Shown here piece after piece: positions 25,700-34,633 of a stretch of DNA of 64,000 nucleotides; positions within the stretch are counted from its first letter, which is position 1, and every line of letters starts with the position of its first letter. Made by a program: the position numbers and the translations under genes. The stretch lies in the NCBI RefSeq assembly GCF_002917105.1, contig NZ_PQFZ01000004.1, positions 248,001-312,000 of the forward strand, given 5' to 3'. The stretch comes from Allobosea psychrotolerans (GTDB taxonomy: Bacteria; Pseudomonadota; Alphaproteobacteria; Rhizobiales; Beijerinckiaceae). The notes beneath the pieces are model-generated. The model saw nothing but the letters and a program-made list of their open reading frames with translations, did no database searches and was not told the origin of the DNA.

Positions 25700-25727
25700 T
25701 TGATTTTGCGGATCCGTCCACTATAGG
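25700..25727 (+). promoter_or_regulatory. Candidate sigma-70 promoter of XRE/cupin gene, possibly leaderless
   Basis: TTGATT (25700-25705) and TATAGG (25722-25727) are separated by 16 bp. Transcription would start at about 25734, essentially at the ATG (25735), and no Shine-Dalgarno is visible in front of that ATG. A leaderless mRNA is therefore possible. Confidence 0.35.
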
Positions 25728-25734
25728 ATCACGC

Positions 25735-26301
25735 ATGGTGAAAGCTGACGGCATCGATCAGCGCATTGGCGCTCGCATTCGCATCGAACGGGAGGGCAGG
25801 GGCTGGTCGCTGTCCGACCTCGCCGAAAAGGCGTCGGTATCCCGCGCCATGATCTTCAAGGTGGAGCGGGCCGAGAGCAGCCCGACGGCGACCTTGCTCG
25901 GCAAGCTCTCCGGAGCCTTCGGCCTGAGCATGTCGACGCTGATGGCGCGGGCGGAGATGCAGCAGGGGCGGCTGCTGCGCAAGGCCGATCAGCCGCTATG
26001 GGTCGATCCGCAGACCGGCTATGTGCGCCGCCATGTCTCGCCGCGCTCGGACCTGCCGCTCGACCTGGTGCGCATCGAATTGCCGGCCGGGAAGGAGGTG
26101 CCGATGCCCGCCTCGGCCTACGCCTTCATGCGCCAGCTGATCTGGGTGCTGGATGGTGAGCTCGTCTTCGTGGAAGGGCAGACGCGGCACGAGATGAAGG
26201 AAGGCGATTGCCTCGAACTCGGCCCTCCCAGCGATTGCGTCTTCAAGAACGAGAGCGACCGGACCTGCGTCTATGCCGTCGCGGTGCTGAGCAACTCCTG
26301 A
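25735..26301 (+). CDS. XRE-family regulator with cupin domain
   Basis: A 188-residue regulator with an N-terminal HTH (about residues 12-67, LSDLAEKASVSRAMIFKVE) and a C-terminal cupin-like sensor (about 95-185, MRQLIWVLDGELVFVEGQ and MKEGDCLELGPPSDCVF). It diverges from the amino-acid operon, with which it shares a 195-bp upstream interval, and converges on the OPX gene. It is only distantly like the other XRE/cupin protein at 18254. The ligand is unknown; control of the divergent operon is possible. Confidence 0.85.
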   Translation: MVKADGIDQRIGARIRIEREGRGWSLSDLAEKASVSRAMIFKVERAESSPTATLLGKLSGAFGLSMSTLMARAEMQQGRLLRKADQPLWVDPQTGYVRRHVSPRSDLPLDLVRIELPAGKEVPMPASAYAFMRQLIWVLDGELVFVEGQTRHEMKEGDCLELGPPSDCVFKNESDRTCVYAVAVLSNS

Positions 26302-26334
26302 AGCCCCTCGCACGGGCTCGGGACGGTTGAGCTG

Positions 26335-27513
26335 TTATCGGTATCCGGAGGCAATGCTGACGCCTTGCACCGCAGGCGATGCCAGGCTCTGGAAGATCGA
26401 GAACGCCTTCTGCACGTCCGTCAGCGGCGCATTCGAGACGTAGAGGATGTCCCCGCGCTGCATGCGCAGCCCTTGCGCGACAAAGAGCCCGTTCGGATCG
26501 CGCAGGTTCACGCGATAGATGACCGGGACCTGCCGGCCATGGCCGAGGAGCGGGCTGTCCGGCTTGATGCGCCGAAGCGTCTCCGACGATTCGAACCGGT
26601 ATAGAAACACGCCTTCGGGATCGGCGCGGAAGTCGAGCAGGCCGCCGGCTTTAGCCAGCGCCTGGGCGAGGTTCATGGCGTCGGCCTCGAATGGGATCTC
26701 GGCGTTGCGGCCGGTCGCGCCCGCGGCGATGAAGGTCCGCGGGTTGCGCACCAGTGTCAGCGTATCGCCGCCGCGGAGATAGATGTTCTCGTTGGGATTG
26801 TTGACGATCGTGATCATCGGGACAGCGAGCGTCCGCGGGCCCCGCGTCAGGCGGACTTCCGTCTCGTTGACGGGCGCGCGAATGCCGCCGGCCGCGGCAA
26901 TCACTTCAAGGACCCGGTCGCCCTTGTTGGACAGCGGAATGCGGCCGCCTGATGCAACCTCGCCGGTGACGGCGACGGTGTTGCTGATCTGCTTGCTCAT
27001 CGTGACCAGGATCTGCGGCTGGATCGCCTTGCCGGCGAGCCGCTCCTCGATCGTCTCCTGGACCTCCGCGGCGGTCTTGCCAGCCACTCTGACGCGGCCG
27101 GCATAGGGCACGGAGATGGTTCCGTCGCGGGCGACGGCCTGCTCGGGGATCGTCGCGGTACGCGACCCCGGCGTGAAACGGTCGGTCGTCAACGGCGCGG
27201 AAAACAGGCCGCCGGCACCGGCCTCCCAGATCGTCACGGCGATGAAATCGCCGATGCCGATTCGTGATTCCGCTATGACGCTGCGATCACGGAAGCTGCC
27301 GCTGAAACTGTCGACTGCACGGGCATTCAACGTTGCGAGTGCGGCCGGCGCCAGATCGACCAGTTCAAACGAGCGGCCCAGCTCCGTCTCGGTCTGCGAG
27401 GTGATGTCCGATGTCGACGGACCGCTCGCGGGCAGGCTGCTGCAACCTGCAAGCGAGAGTGTAGACACAATTGCGACAAGTCCGACCCGCACCAAGCCAA
27501 TCCCCCACCACAC
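26335..27513 (-). CDS. Capsule export outer-membrane lipoprotein (OPX, Wza/BexD/RkpU type)
   Basis: A 392-residue outer-membrane polysaccharide export protein. It has a type II signal peptide with lipobox LAGC (Cys24). The Poly_export domain is at about residues 80-165 (SRIGIGDFIAVTIWEAGAGG and GTISVPYAGRVRVAGKT). Two SLBB-type domains follow, about 175-255 (VTGEVASGGRIPL) and 260-345 (FIAAGATGRNAEIPF). It forms the outer-membrane channel for capsule in ABC-dependent export. GTG 27513 is the only start giving the full signal peptide. It lies downstream of the AGE/gmhB/hldE genes in the same direction. Confidence 0.88.
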   Translation of the reverse strand: MWWGIGLVRVGLVAIVSTLSLAGCSSLPASGPSTSDITSQTETELGRSFELVDLAPAALATLNARAVDSFSGSFRDRSVIAESRIGIGDFIAVTIWEAGAGGLFSAPLTTDRFTPGSRTATIPEQAVARDGTISVPYAGRVRVAGKTAAEVQETIEERLAGKAIQPQILVTMSKQISNTVAVTGEVASGGRIPLSNKGDRVLEVIAAAGGIRAPVNETEVRLTRGPRTLAVPMITIVNNPNENIYLRGGDTLTLVRNPRTFIAAGATGRNAEIPFEADAMNLAQALAKAGGLLDFRADPEGVFLYRFESSETLRRIKPDSPLLGHGRQVPVIYRVNLRDPNGLFVAQGLRMQRGDILYVSNAPLTDVQKAFSIFQSLASPAVQGVSIASGYR

Positions 27514-27689
27514 TCGGCGACTAACACCGATCCGCCCAATTGCAAATGAGGGCGATCAGCCGCGAACAAGTTCGTTGCGAAGTGTGGACTTGCCGCATCG
27601 CCAAGGGGTTACAGTCGCTACGCCTTTGGCGAATATGATTACTAAAATGCCAATCGTTTCTTGATGCCTCGAATGGGCGCTGAATATCA

Positions 27690-28802
27690 TCAGAACTGCG
27701 AAAGCGCGCAGCACAGATGGTATAATGAGCTGCTGGGCACATTGTCTCTCGTCAATCTGCCGCTGGAGTCGAAATGATCCAGCCAGAGTCCTGGCTGCGC
27801 CGGACGCAGGAAGGTGGCAAGCAAGGTTTCGGCAATCTCGTCAGGCTCACGAGCGACCGCGCCTGCAGGCACGGCAAGCCGGGAAGCGCAAGCTTTCAGA
27901 GCTTCGGTAAGAGGCCAGAGCCGAACCCCGCTGTCGAGCCTCCTGCCGGAGATCGTGACGGCGTCGAGAATCGCTCCGTCGGCACGGAACCCAAACCGCA
28001 ACGCGCTCGACCACAAGGCCTGTGCCAGCTCCGGGTGGCCGCGGCCCGTGAGCCGCGTGCATTCGGAGAGCAGCCAGACCCATTCGAAGTGATGGCCTGG
28101 TTCGAAAGCGTAGTCCGGCCCGCCAAGCGGTGCGAGCCGCTCGTCGAAACATTCGACGAGCGCGACGTCGTTTTCGCCATGAGCCAGGAAACGCTGCTCG
28201 AGCAGGTCGATGATCGCCCAGGCGCGGTCGTCGAAGCCCTCATCCGGCGCCACCGCCTGCCATGCGAGAAAAGCTTCCAGCAGATGCATATGGGGGTTCT
28301 GCCGGCGCGGAGCGGCAGGCCCCGGCACCGCCTCCAGATATCCTCCAGTCGGGGCTGCCATCTCGGCATCCATGAATGCGAGGGTCTCGCGGGCGAGCCT
28401 GAGCGGCTCTGCGCCGCCGCCGAGCCGCCTGACGGCAGCAAGCGCCAGAAGCACGAAGGCTTGGGCATAGAGATCGCGCCTCGCATCGATGATGCGGCCG
28501 CTCCGGTCGGCCGAAAACGCCCAGCCTCGCGTCCCACCCGCCAGGCCATAGCGCGCGATCAATTGGCGGTAGCCGACCTCGGCGAGCCGGTCGCCGCCCG
28601 GGAACCAGCCGCGCTCATGCGCGAGCCCGAACACATAGATTTGCCGGGCCTGGGCCATAGCGCGCCGCGGAACGTCGAGCAGCGGCGTCCGGTCGAAGGC
28701 GAGCTGCTCGACGAACTGGCCTTCGTGCGCGTCGAAGCCGGCGCTACCCCAGAGCGGCAGGGCTTGCTCGACGAACCATCGCCGTAGCGCGGCGACGCTC
28801 AT
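27690..28802 (-). CDS. AGE-family sugar epimerase/isomerase
   Basis: A 370-residue (alpha/alpha)6-barrel protein of the N-acylglucosamine 2-epimerase family, which also contains mannose isomerase, YihS and cellobiose epimerase. Conserved stretches are RQIYVFGLAHERGW (about residue 52), the catalytic-type NPHMHLLEAFLAW (about 168) and GHHFEWVWLL (about 233), with the family's conserved histidines. Its ATG overlaps the gmhB stop (ATGA), tying it to ADP-heptose synthesis. Since no gmhA is in the window, a sugar-phosphate isomerase role is conceivable, but a ManNAc/mannose-type epimerase for another capsule sugar is equally possible. Confidence 0.8.
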   Translation of the reverse strand: MSVAALRRWFVEQALPLWGSAGFDAHEGQFVEQLAFDRTPLLDVPRRAMAQARQIYVFGLAHERGWFPGGDRLAEVGYRQLIARYGLAGGTRGWAFSADRSGRIIDARRDLYAQAFVLLALAAVRRLGGGAEPLRLARETLAFMDAEMAAPTGGYLEAVPGPAAPRRQNPHMHLLEAFLAWQAVAPDEGFDDRAWAIIDLLEQRFLAHGENDVALVECFDERLAPLGGPDYAFEPGHHFEWVWLLSECTRLTGRGHPELAQALWSSALRFGFRADGAILDAVTISGRRLDSGVRLWPLTEALKACASRLAVPAGAVAREPDEIAETLLATFLRPAQPGLWLDHFDSSGRLTRDNVPSSSLYHLCCALSQF

Positions 28803-29329
28803 GCGATATGGCCTTTGCTGCGCAGATGGGCCGCGACGAAGGCGTCGAGATCGCCGCCCTTGAACAACAATCCTTCGACGCCGGCATTTTGGGCCGCGGC
28901 CATGTCGCTGCTCTTGTCGCCGACCATGAAGCTGCTCGCGCGATCAACCTCGAACTGCTTGATCAACTCGAGAAGCATGCCGGCCGCCGGCTTGCGCAAG
29001 GGGGAATCGCGATCGTAGCGCTCCACGCTCGCCCCCGGCAGGAAGGGGCAATAATGGAAGGCGTCGATATGAGCGCCGATCGCGGCGAGCTCGGCTGCCA
29101 TATGCGCGTGGACCGTCCCTACGTCCGCTTCGGTATAATAACCGCGCGCGACGCCGGACTGATTGGTGACGACGAACACCAGGAAGCCGAGCCGATTGAG
29201 CCGTGCGATCGCCGCGCGTGCCCCCTCGATCCATTCGAATTGCTCGACCCGGCCGACATAGCCATGATCGACATTGAGGACACCGTCGCGGTCGAAGAAG
29301 ACGGCGCTTCTTTTGCCATAGTCGTCCAA
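28799..29329 (-). CDS. gmhB: D-glycero-D-manno-heptose 1,7-bisphosphate 7-phosphatase GmhB
   Basis: A HAD-IIIA phosphatase of 176 residues for the third step of ADP-heptose synthesis. The catalytic FFDRDGVLN (Asp13, Asp15), the VVTNQSGVARGYY motif (about 48-60) and VGDKSSDMAAAQNAG (about 132) are visible. The usual zinc cysteine cluster before RKP is largely missing (one YCPF, then ERYDRDSPLRKP). TTG 29329 is chosen because GGAG lies 6 nt upstream and the product then has family length; the frame extends into hldE with no similarity. It follows hldE by 34 bp and overlaps the AGE gene. Confidence 0.85.
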   Translation of the reverse strand: MDDYGKRSAVFFDRDGVLNVDHGYVGRVEQFEWIEGARAAIARLNRLGFLVFVVTNQSGVARGYYTEADVGTVHAHMAAELAAIGAHIDAFHYCPFLPGASVERYDRDSPLRKPAAGMLLELIKQFEVDRASSFMVGDKSSDMAAAQNAGVEGLLFKGGDLDAFVAAHLRSKGHIA

Positions 29330-29363
29330 GATCCTCTCCGCTGAATAGGTTCCGCCCCTGGCG

Positions 29364-30842
29364 CTAGGAGTTGGGCTTGATCGTCGCCCGGCGCACCAGC
29401 GCGGTTGTCGACTCATCGGGCACGAGGTCGATCAGCACGACGCGGCCGCCATGGGCCATCACCGTATCCGCCCCCACCACGGTCTCGACCGTGTAGTCCG
29501 CGCCCTTCATCAGGGCCTGCGGCAGGAGCTCCTTGATGATCTCGGCCGGCGTGTCCTCATCGAACAGCACCACGAGAGCGACCATGCCGAGCGCGGCCAT
29601 CACGCGCGCACGCGCCGCCTCGCGCTGGACCGGGCGCGATGGACCCTTAAGCCGGCTAACAGAGGCGTCTGTGTTCAGCCCGACGATCAGGCGGTCGCAA
29701 GCCTCGGCGCTGCGCTCGAGCAGTTGCACATGGCCGGGATGGAGCAGGTCGAAACAGCCATTGGTGAAGCCGACGACCAGGCCCTGGGCGCGCCAGGCGG
29801 CGGCGAGGGCGCGCGCCTGGGTGCGCGTCGCGATCTTGGCGGCCGAGCCGCCTGCGAGCGCCGGGCGTGCCATCTCGGCCGCGATCTCGGCCGTGCTCAC
29901 GGTTGCCGTCCCCGCCTTGCCGACGACGATGCCAGCGGCGGCGTTGGCGATGGCCAGCGCATGCGCCGCGCCATCGCTGGGCTCGGCCGGGTTCAGGGCC
30001 ACCGCCAGCGCTGCCATCACCGTGTCGCCCGCGCCGGAGACGTCGAACACGGTGCGCGCGGCTGTCGGGATATGAAGGGCCGGCCCGTCGGCGCCGATAT
30101 AGGACATGCCGCGTTCCGAGCGCGTGACGATGATGTTCGCTCCGGTCAGCGCCGTGGCCGCGCGCGCGGCCCGCTCGACTGATTCATCGCCCGCGTCGGT
30201 CGGCTGCGTCGCCGCCTCCAGCTCCCTGAGATTCGGCTTGATGATCGTCGCCCCGGCATAGATCGAGAAATCGCGGCGCTTGGGGTCGACCAGTAGCGGT
30301 TTCTTCGCCTGCGTCGCCAGCGCGATCACGCCTCGGATCACCGCGTCCGTGCAGACGCCCTTGGCGTAATCGGAGAGGACGACGACGTCGCAATGCGGCA
30401 GCGCTGCCTCGACATGGGCGAGAAGCGCCTGCTCGACCGCCGGCTCCAGCGGCGCGGATTGCTCGCGGTCGAGCCGCACCACCTGGGCCTTGTTGCCGAT
30501 GATGCGCGTCTTGGTCGTCGTCGGGCGTCCCGCGGCCGTCACCATCTCGGCGAGCGAGACGGCGGGAAACTGGGCCGCCATCATCATGCGCAGCAACTCG
30601 GCATCGGCGTCTGCGCCAACCACTCCAACCAGATGCGCGCAGGCGCCGAGGCTTGCAACGTTGGCAGCGACATTGGCCGCGCCGCCCGGCACGTGCCGCT
30701 CGGCCGACATCAGCACGACCGGCACCGGCGCCTCCGGCGAGACCCGCGCAACCGAGCCCTCGCAATAGACGTCGAGCATCACGTCGCCGACGATCAGCAC
30801 ACGCCGGCTGGAAAAATCGAGCATCGGTCCCCGCTTCGTCAT
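29364..30842 (-). CDS. hldE: Bifunctional heptose-7-phosphate kinase/heptose-1-phosphate adenylyltransferase HldE
   Basis: Fused cytoplasmic enzyme (492 aa) that phosphorylates D-glycero-D-manno-heptose 7-phosphate and later adenylylates the 1-phosphate. The N-terminal PfkB/ribokinase domain (about 8-325) has VPGGAANVAANVASLGA and VFDVSGAGDTVMAAL. The C-terminal nucleotidyltransferase domain (about 350-490) has GFTNGCFDLLHPGHVQLLE with the HxGH motif. Start ATG 30842 (MTKRGPMLDF) or 30824 (MLDF); the first is used. It heads hldE-gmhB-AGE-OPX. An AT-rich stretch upstream (30890-30925) may hold the promoter. Confidence 0.9.
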   Translation of the reverse strand: MTKRGPMLDFSSRRVLIVGDVMLDVYCEGSVARVSPEAPVPVVLMSAERHVPGGAANVAANVASLGACAHLVGVVGADADAELLRMMMAAQFPAVSLAEMVTAAGRPTTTKTRIIGNKAQVVRLDREQSAPLEPAVEQALLAHVEAALPHCDVVVLSDYAKGVCTDAVIRGVIALATQAKKPLLVDPKRRDFSIYAGATIIKPNLRELEAATQPTDAGDESVERAARAATALTGANIIVTRSERGMSYIGADGPALHIPTAARTVFDVSGAGDTVMAALAVALNPAEPSDGAAHALAIANAAAGIVVGKAGTATVSTAEIAAEMARPALAGGSAAKIATRTQARALAAAWRAQGLVVGFTNGCFDLLHPGHVQLLERSAEACDRLIVGLNTDASVSRLKGPSRPVQREAARARVMAALGMVALVVLFDEDTPAEIIKELLPQALMKGADYTVETVVGADTVMAHGGRVVLIDLVPDESTTALVRRATIKPNS

Positions 30843-31263
30843 TCGGTCCGCCCGCATGGCGTGTAGTCCGGTTGCAGGGCGCGGTGCAAGAATGGAATTG
30901 TATCTCGATATTAGGAATTTAAACGTATATTCCGCGTGAGGCGGGAGGTGGTTATGTCTGGCAACACCATCTCGATTCACCCTACATCGCCGCTGGCTAC
31001 GCGCAGAGGCATGTGGCCCGCAATGATGCGCTTGAGATCATCGGTGCGCTCGCCCATCGGGCGGTGGAGCCCGGAGGCAAGCGCGGCGCCGGGAGCGCGC
31101 TGTCTCGGTCCCGCCGGAGCATCGGGAGCCTGGTCAGGCCATACCGGTGCGGTTGCGGTAGTGGATGGCGGAGCCTGGACCTATCGCCAAGCGCAGGCGG
31201 ATTGGCGCGCCTTCAGCCGCGACGAGGCGCGCAGCTCGACGTCAGGCCTCCTTGTCTCGCCCG
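30843..31263. other. Intergenic stretch with possible gene remnant
   Basis: 421 bp lie between hldE and the GT9 gene. The first 80 bp are AT-rich; on the minus strand TTTAAA (30918-30923) and TACAAT (30897-30902) could be hldE promoter elements, with a short 15-bp spacer. On the plus strand one frame reads VWQHHLDSPYIAAGYAQRHV and continues ARNDALEIIGALAHRAVEPG, and another frame later reads GAVAVVDGGAWTYRQAQADW. Both look protein-like, but no start codon or single frame joins them. A frameshifted fragment of an older capsule gene is possible. I assign no function. Confidence 0.3.
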
Positions 31264-34200
31264 TCAGGCTTGCAACACCCGCCCCACCGCATCCGCAAGC
31301 TCGCGCGGGGTCAGCCCGTCGAGGCAGGCCATGGCCTTTCCGCATTCGCTCGGATCCTCGATACCGCAACCGCAGCAGGGGATGCGCTTCGAGACGATCA
31401 GCCCTTCGCCGTCCTGGCCCCATTCGTTCCAGTTGACCTGGTTCATGTGCACGCTGACGGTCTTCACACCGCGCATCGATGCAAGGTGTTTGGGGCCGGT
31501 GTCGTTGCCGATGAACACCGCGGCGTTGGAGATGAGCGCGTCGAAGATGTCGAACTCCGTGCGTCCCGCCTTGAGCTGGATGCCGCCGATCGCGCCAATC
31601 GCCGCCATCTGCTCCTCCGGTACGGGATCGTCCGAGAACATCACGATGTCGCGGCCGGTCTCGGCACGCAGCAGTCCGGCGAGCGCGATGTAGTGTCCAA
31701 GTGGCCAGCGCTTGATCGCGAGGCGCGCGCCGACATGGATGGCGATGTAGTCCCGCGGTTTGAGCCCGAGCGGCTCGAGATGGCGCAGCAGCTCGGTGGC
31801 GGCGGGAAAGCGCGGCGGCGGCGGCTTGAACATCGTCGCCAGCGCCTCGACGAAGGCGCTGATCATCGCCGTGTGCGAGACCGCCTCCTTGCGGTTGACG
31901 GGGTCGCGCGTCAGCAGGTCGATGCCGAAATCCAGGAAATCGAAGCGATGCGGCTTGAAGCCGGCCCGGTAGCGCGCATTGATCAGGGTCAGGATCGGCC
32001 GTGAATCGTCGCCAGGCGAGAGATCGATCGCGATGTCGACCGGCGTTGCGTCATAGCGCCGCTTGATCTCGCCATGGGCTCCGCGTCCGAGCCAGCGTCG
32101 GCGCGTGCCGTGATCATAGGTGAAATCGACGGTGAAGATTTCGTCGAACAGGCCGCTGGTGCGCAGGATGTAGGCATTGACCGGCGTCACCAGCCCCTCG
32201 AAGCGAGCCTGGGGAAACACCTCCCGGAGTCGGCGGATCGCCGGCATCGAGGCGGAGAGGTCGCCGAGCTGGTCGAGCCGCATCACCAGCACGCGCTTGA
32301 CCGGGCGGTCGAAGGCCGAGCGCGTAGCCTCGCGCGCCGTCGCTGGCGTCGCCAGCACGCGGTCGACCAGTCCTGCACCGGGCTCGACCTCGCTGGGCGA
32401 TGGCACGAAGGCGTCGGAGCGGTCATAGTCCTCCCCAGGCTTCAGATCGTCGATGACGACCGTCTCCTCGAATATGCTGTAGCCGGAGGATTTCTGTTCG
32501 ACATAGGCCTGCAAGCGCGCCGGACCGCGGGGCAGGTCGCGCGTATCGACCCAGCTGTTGAAATAATATTTGCCGACGCCATTGCTGTCGACACCACTTG
32601 GAGAGGGCGCGACGATGTCGATCGTCTTGCCGTCGAACCGAAGGCGCAGGCGCTGGGGCGGGTCGCGCGTGACATGGCAGAGCCTGATCGCGACCACCCC
32701 GACGAGACGCGGAAAGCTCTTCCCGCCGACCTCGCTGCGCAGCCAACCGATCTGGTGGCATTCCAGCCGCTCCGCCCCGAAATCGAGCGTGTCGCGCAGA
32801 TCGACGATGTCGAGCACTGCGGCGAGTTTGGTGGGTGCGCTGCGGGCATTCGCCTCCGCGCGCTTGCGCCGCTCCTCCTCCTCGGTCGCAAGGTAGAGAG
32901 TGCCAAAGCTGGGATGCTGCTTCACCAAGTCGGCGATCTCACGCGGATTCAGGCATTCGCGGACGACGGAATTAAGTTCCCAAGTCGCCGATTCATGAGC
33001 TGGCGCATTGGTTAGAACCCAGGAGAAGGCGCTGACGGCGCCGGCGAAATCGCCGTTGGTCTTGCGCTGGATGCCGAGATCCATCGTGTAGAGTTCCGGC
33101 ACGGCGGCCGCGGCGCGCTCGGTCCAGAGCAGCGCTTGTGCCGCTGCTCCGCGCCGCTTCAGAGCGTTCGCGACACGGATCGCAATCTCGCCCACCAGCG
33201 CGGGCGGGGTCGTCGGCGCGCTGACCGAGAACCAGTATTCCATCGGCGCCTGTCGACCTTGCTCGGCCAGCGCCAGCAAACGCTCGGCGGCCCCCGATCC
33301 GCTATCCGGGATCAATCCAAGAGCGACCAGGTCGGACAGCTTCTGTTGAGCTGCCGGATCGTCGCTGCGCGCCTCGATCGCGACGACGGCCGGCACAGTG
33401 TCGCTCGCTGCGCAGGTCGCCAAAGTCGCGCGTGCGGTCGGGACGGCGAAGCTGGCCACCACTGCCGCCGGTGCGATGCGCAGCTGGGCCGCCAGACGAT
33501 CCGCGATCGCGGCAGTGGCGTTGAGGCAGACTCTCCGCAGGATCGCGGCAAGGCTGTAGCCGCCCTGCTCGGGCAAGGCGGCGTAAACCGGCCTGCCCTT
33601 GGCCGGAAACGCGGCCGAGAGCGTGATGATCGCTTCGACGAGGCCAGAGGCGCAGTCGTCCTTCTCCCCGAACAGCCGGTCCTTGATGACGGCTATGGCG
33701 GCGGCAGCCTGCTGGAGTCTGGCCACGTCCTCGCCGCCGTCGGCTTCGACGACGCTGATCAGGTCGGCGTCCTGGCTGGCGAGACTGCCGCCGCCGAAGC
33801 GGTGATCAGCCAACGGAGTGTCGAAGTCGAGCGTGTCGATCAACCGCCCCAGCGCCTCCGCAGGCTTCATCGATGCGAAGGCGGGAGATTGAAGGTGCCG
33901 CGCGTATCGATCCCCCCAGAGGCCGCTGGCGCTGAGGATCGTCCTGTAAGGCAGTTGGCGTTCGGCGACGGGGCCCCCGATGACGAGCGCGAGATCCGCC
34001 AAGAGCTGCGCGGGCTCGGTAAAGCCGCGGATCGCGGCATCCTCCGCAGCCGCCGCGAGGCGGCGCCAATCCAATGGCGCGAGTTCGAGAGCAAAGAGCC
34101 GCTCGAGCATGCGGGTCTCGTCCTCGCCGGTCTCCACCGCACGCTCGAAGAAGCCCCGGCGCAGGACCGTCTCCCCGCGGGCCAGCCGGTCGAGCTCGGA

Positions 34201-34566
34201 GACAGACAGCGCGTGGCCACGCGCAGCGCTGCGCGCGAAAGCCCATTTTGCCGCCGCGGAATTGCCCGTGTGCTTCAGCAGCACGCCGGCGTGGAAATCG
34301 GCCTCCGGCTTATCCTCCTCATGTGACACGGCCAGATAGTCGAAGAGCGCCGTACGGCAACGGCCCATTTCCTTCAGGCAGTGGCCAGACTGCATCCACA
34401 GGCCGTTTCGGTCTGGATGCAGCCTGACGAACTGGCGGTACAACTCGGCACCTTTCGACCACGCCCCATCGTCTCGCGCCGCGTCGGCTTGCGCCAGAAG
34501 GAGGGCATTCTCCCGCGGGACCATGAGCTCGCGGAGTTGCCGGCTCAGTTTCTTCATCGTGCTCAT
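31264..34566 (-). CDS. Large glycosyltransferase family 9 (heptosyltransferase-like) protein with TPR-like N-terminus
   Basis: A 1100-residue protein, about three times the length of usual heptosyltransferases. The C-terminal third (about 750-1100) is GT9: VKRVLVMRLDQLGDLSASMP, then YIAIHVGARLAIKRWPLGHY, and FIGNDTGPKHLASMRGVKTV for the nucleotide-sugar site. The N-terminal about 150 residues look like TPR helices (RDDGAWSKGAELYRQFVRLH). The middle (about 560-720) has a tetratricopeptide-like piece and a beta-rich segment. It likely adds heptose from ADP-heptose to the capsule at the inner membrane. Start ATG 34566 (MSTMKKL) or 34557. It follows hldD in the same direction. Confidence 0.8.
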   Translation of the reverse strand: MSTMKKLSRQLRELMVPRENALLLAQADAARDDGAWSKGAELYRQFVRLHPDRNGLWMQSGHCLKEMGRCRTALFDYLAVSHEEDKPEADFHAGVLLKHTGNSAAAKWAFARSAARGHALSVSELDRLARGETVLRRGFFERAVETGEDETRMLERLFALELAPLDWRRLAAAAEDAAIRGFTEPAQLLADLALVIGGPVAERQLPYRTILSASGLWGDRYARHLQSPAFASMKPAEALGRLIDTLDFDTPLADHRFGGGSLASQDADLISVVEADGGEDVARLQQAAAAIAVIKDRLFGEKDDCASGLVEAIITLSAAFPAKGRPVYAALPEQGGYSLAAILRRVCLNATAAIADRLAAQLRIAPAAVVASFAVPTARATLATCAASDTVPAVVAIEARSDDPAAQQKLSDLVALGLIPDSGSGAAERLLALAEQGRQAPMEYWFSVSAPTTPPALVGEIAIRVANALKRRGAAAQALLWTERAAAAVPELYTMDLGIQRKTNGDFAGAVSAFSWVLTNAPAHESATWELNSVVRECLNPREIADLVKQHPSFGTLYLATEEEERRKRAEANARSAPTKLAAVLDIVDLRDTLDFGAERLECHQIGWLRSEVGGKSFPRLVGVVAIRLCHVTRDPPQRLRLRFDGKTIDIVAPSPSGVDSNGVGKYYFNSWVDTRDLPRGPARLQAYVEQKSSGYSIFEETVVIDDLKPGEDYDRSDAFVPSPSEVEPGAGLVDRVLATPATAREATRSAFDRPVKRVLVMRLDQLGDLSASMPAIRRLREVFPQARFEGLVTPVNAYILRTSGLFDEIFTVDFTYDHGTRRRWLGRGAHGEIKRRYDATPVDIAIDLSPGDDSRPILTLINARYRAGFKPHRFDFLDFGIDLLTRDPVNRKEAVSHTAMISAFVEALATMFKPPPPRFPAATELLRHLEPLGLKPRDYIAIHVGARLAIKRWPLGHYIALAGLLRAETGRDIVMFSDDPVPEEQMAAIGAIGGIQLKAGRTEFDIFDALISNAAVFIGNDTGPKHLASMRGVKTVSVHMNQVNWNEWGQDGEGLIVSKRIPCCGCGIEDPSECGKAMACLDGLTPRELADAVGRVLQA

Positions 34567-34599
34567 CCAAGTGCGGCTGGCCGCGCGGGCGTACCGAAA

Positions 34600-34617
34600 G
34601 GCTGTCGCAGGACAGCC
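34600..34617 (-). terminator. Hairpin after hldD
   Basis: GGCTGTC (34600-34606) and GACAGCC (34611-34617) form a 7-bp stem with a 4-nt loop, 16 nt beyond the hldD stop. On the minus strand TTTCGG follows. It could reduce read-through from hldD into the GT9 gene. Confidence 0.4.
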
Positions 34618-34633
34618 GTAACAGGTGAACTCG

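Noticed and set aside
26302..26318. AGCCC...GGGCT hairpin between the XRE/cupin and OPX genes as a terminator
   Set aside because: Only a 5-bp stem and no T-run; too weak to report as a feature.
30936..31436. 166-residue plus-strand open frame as an intact gene
   Set aside because: Its second half runs antisense to the conserved GT9 C-terminus and is Arg/Ser-rich; at most the first part is a remnant.
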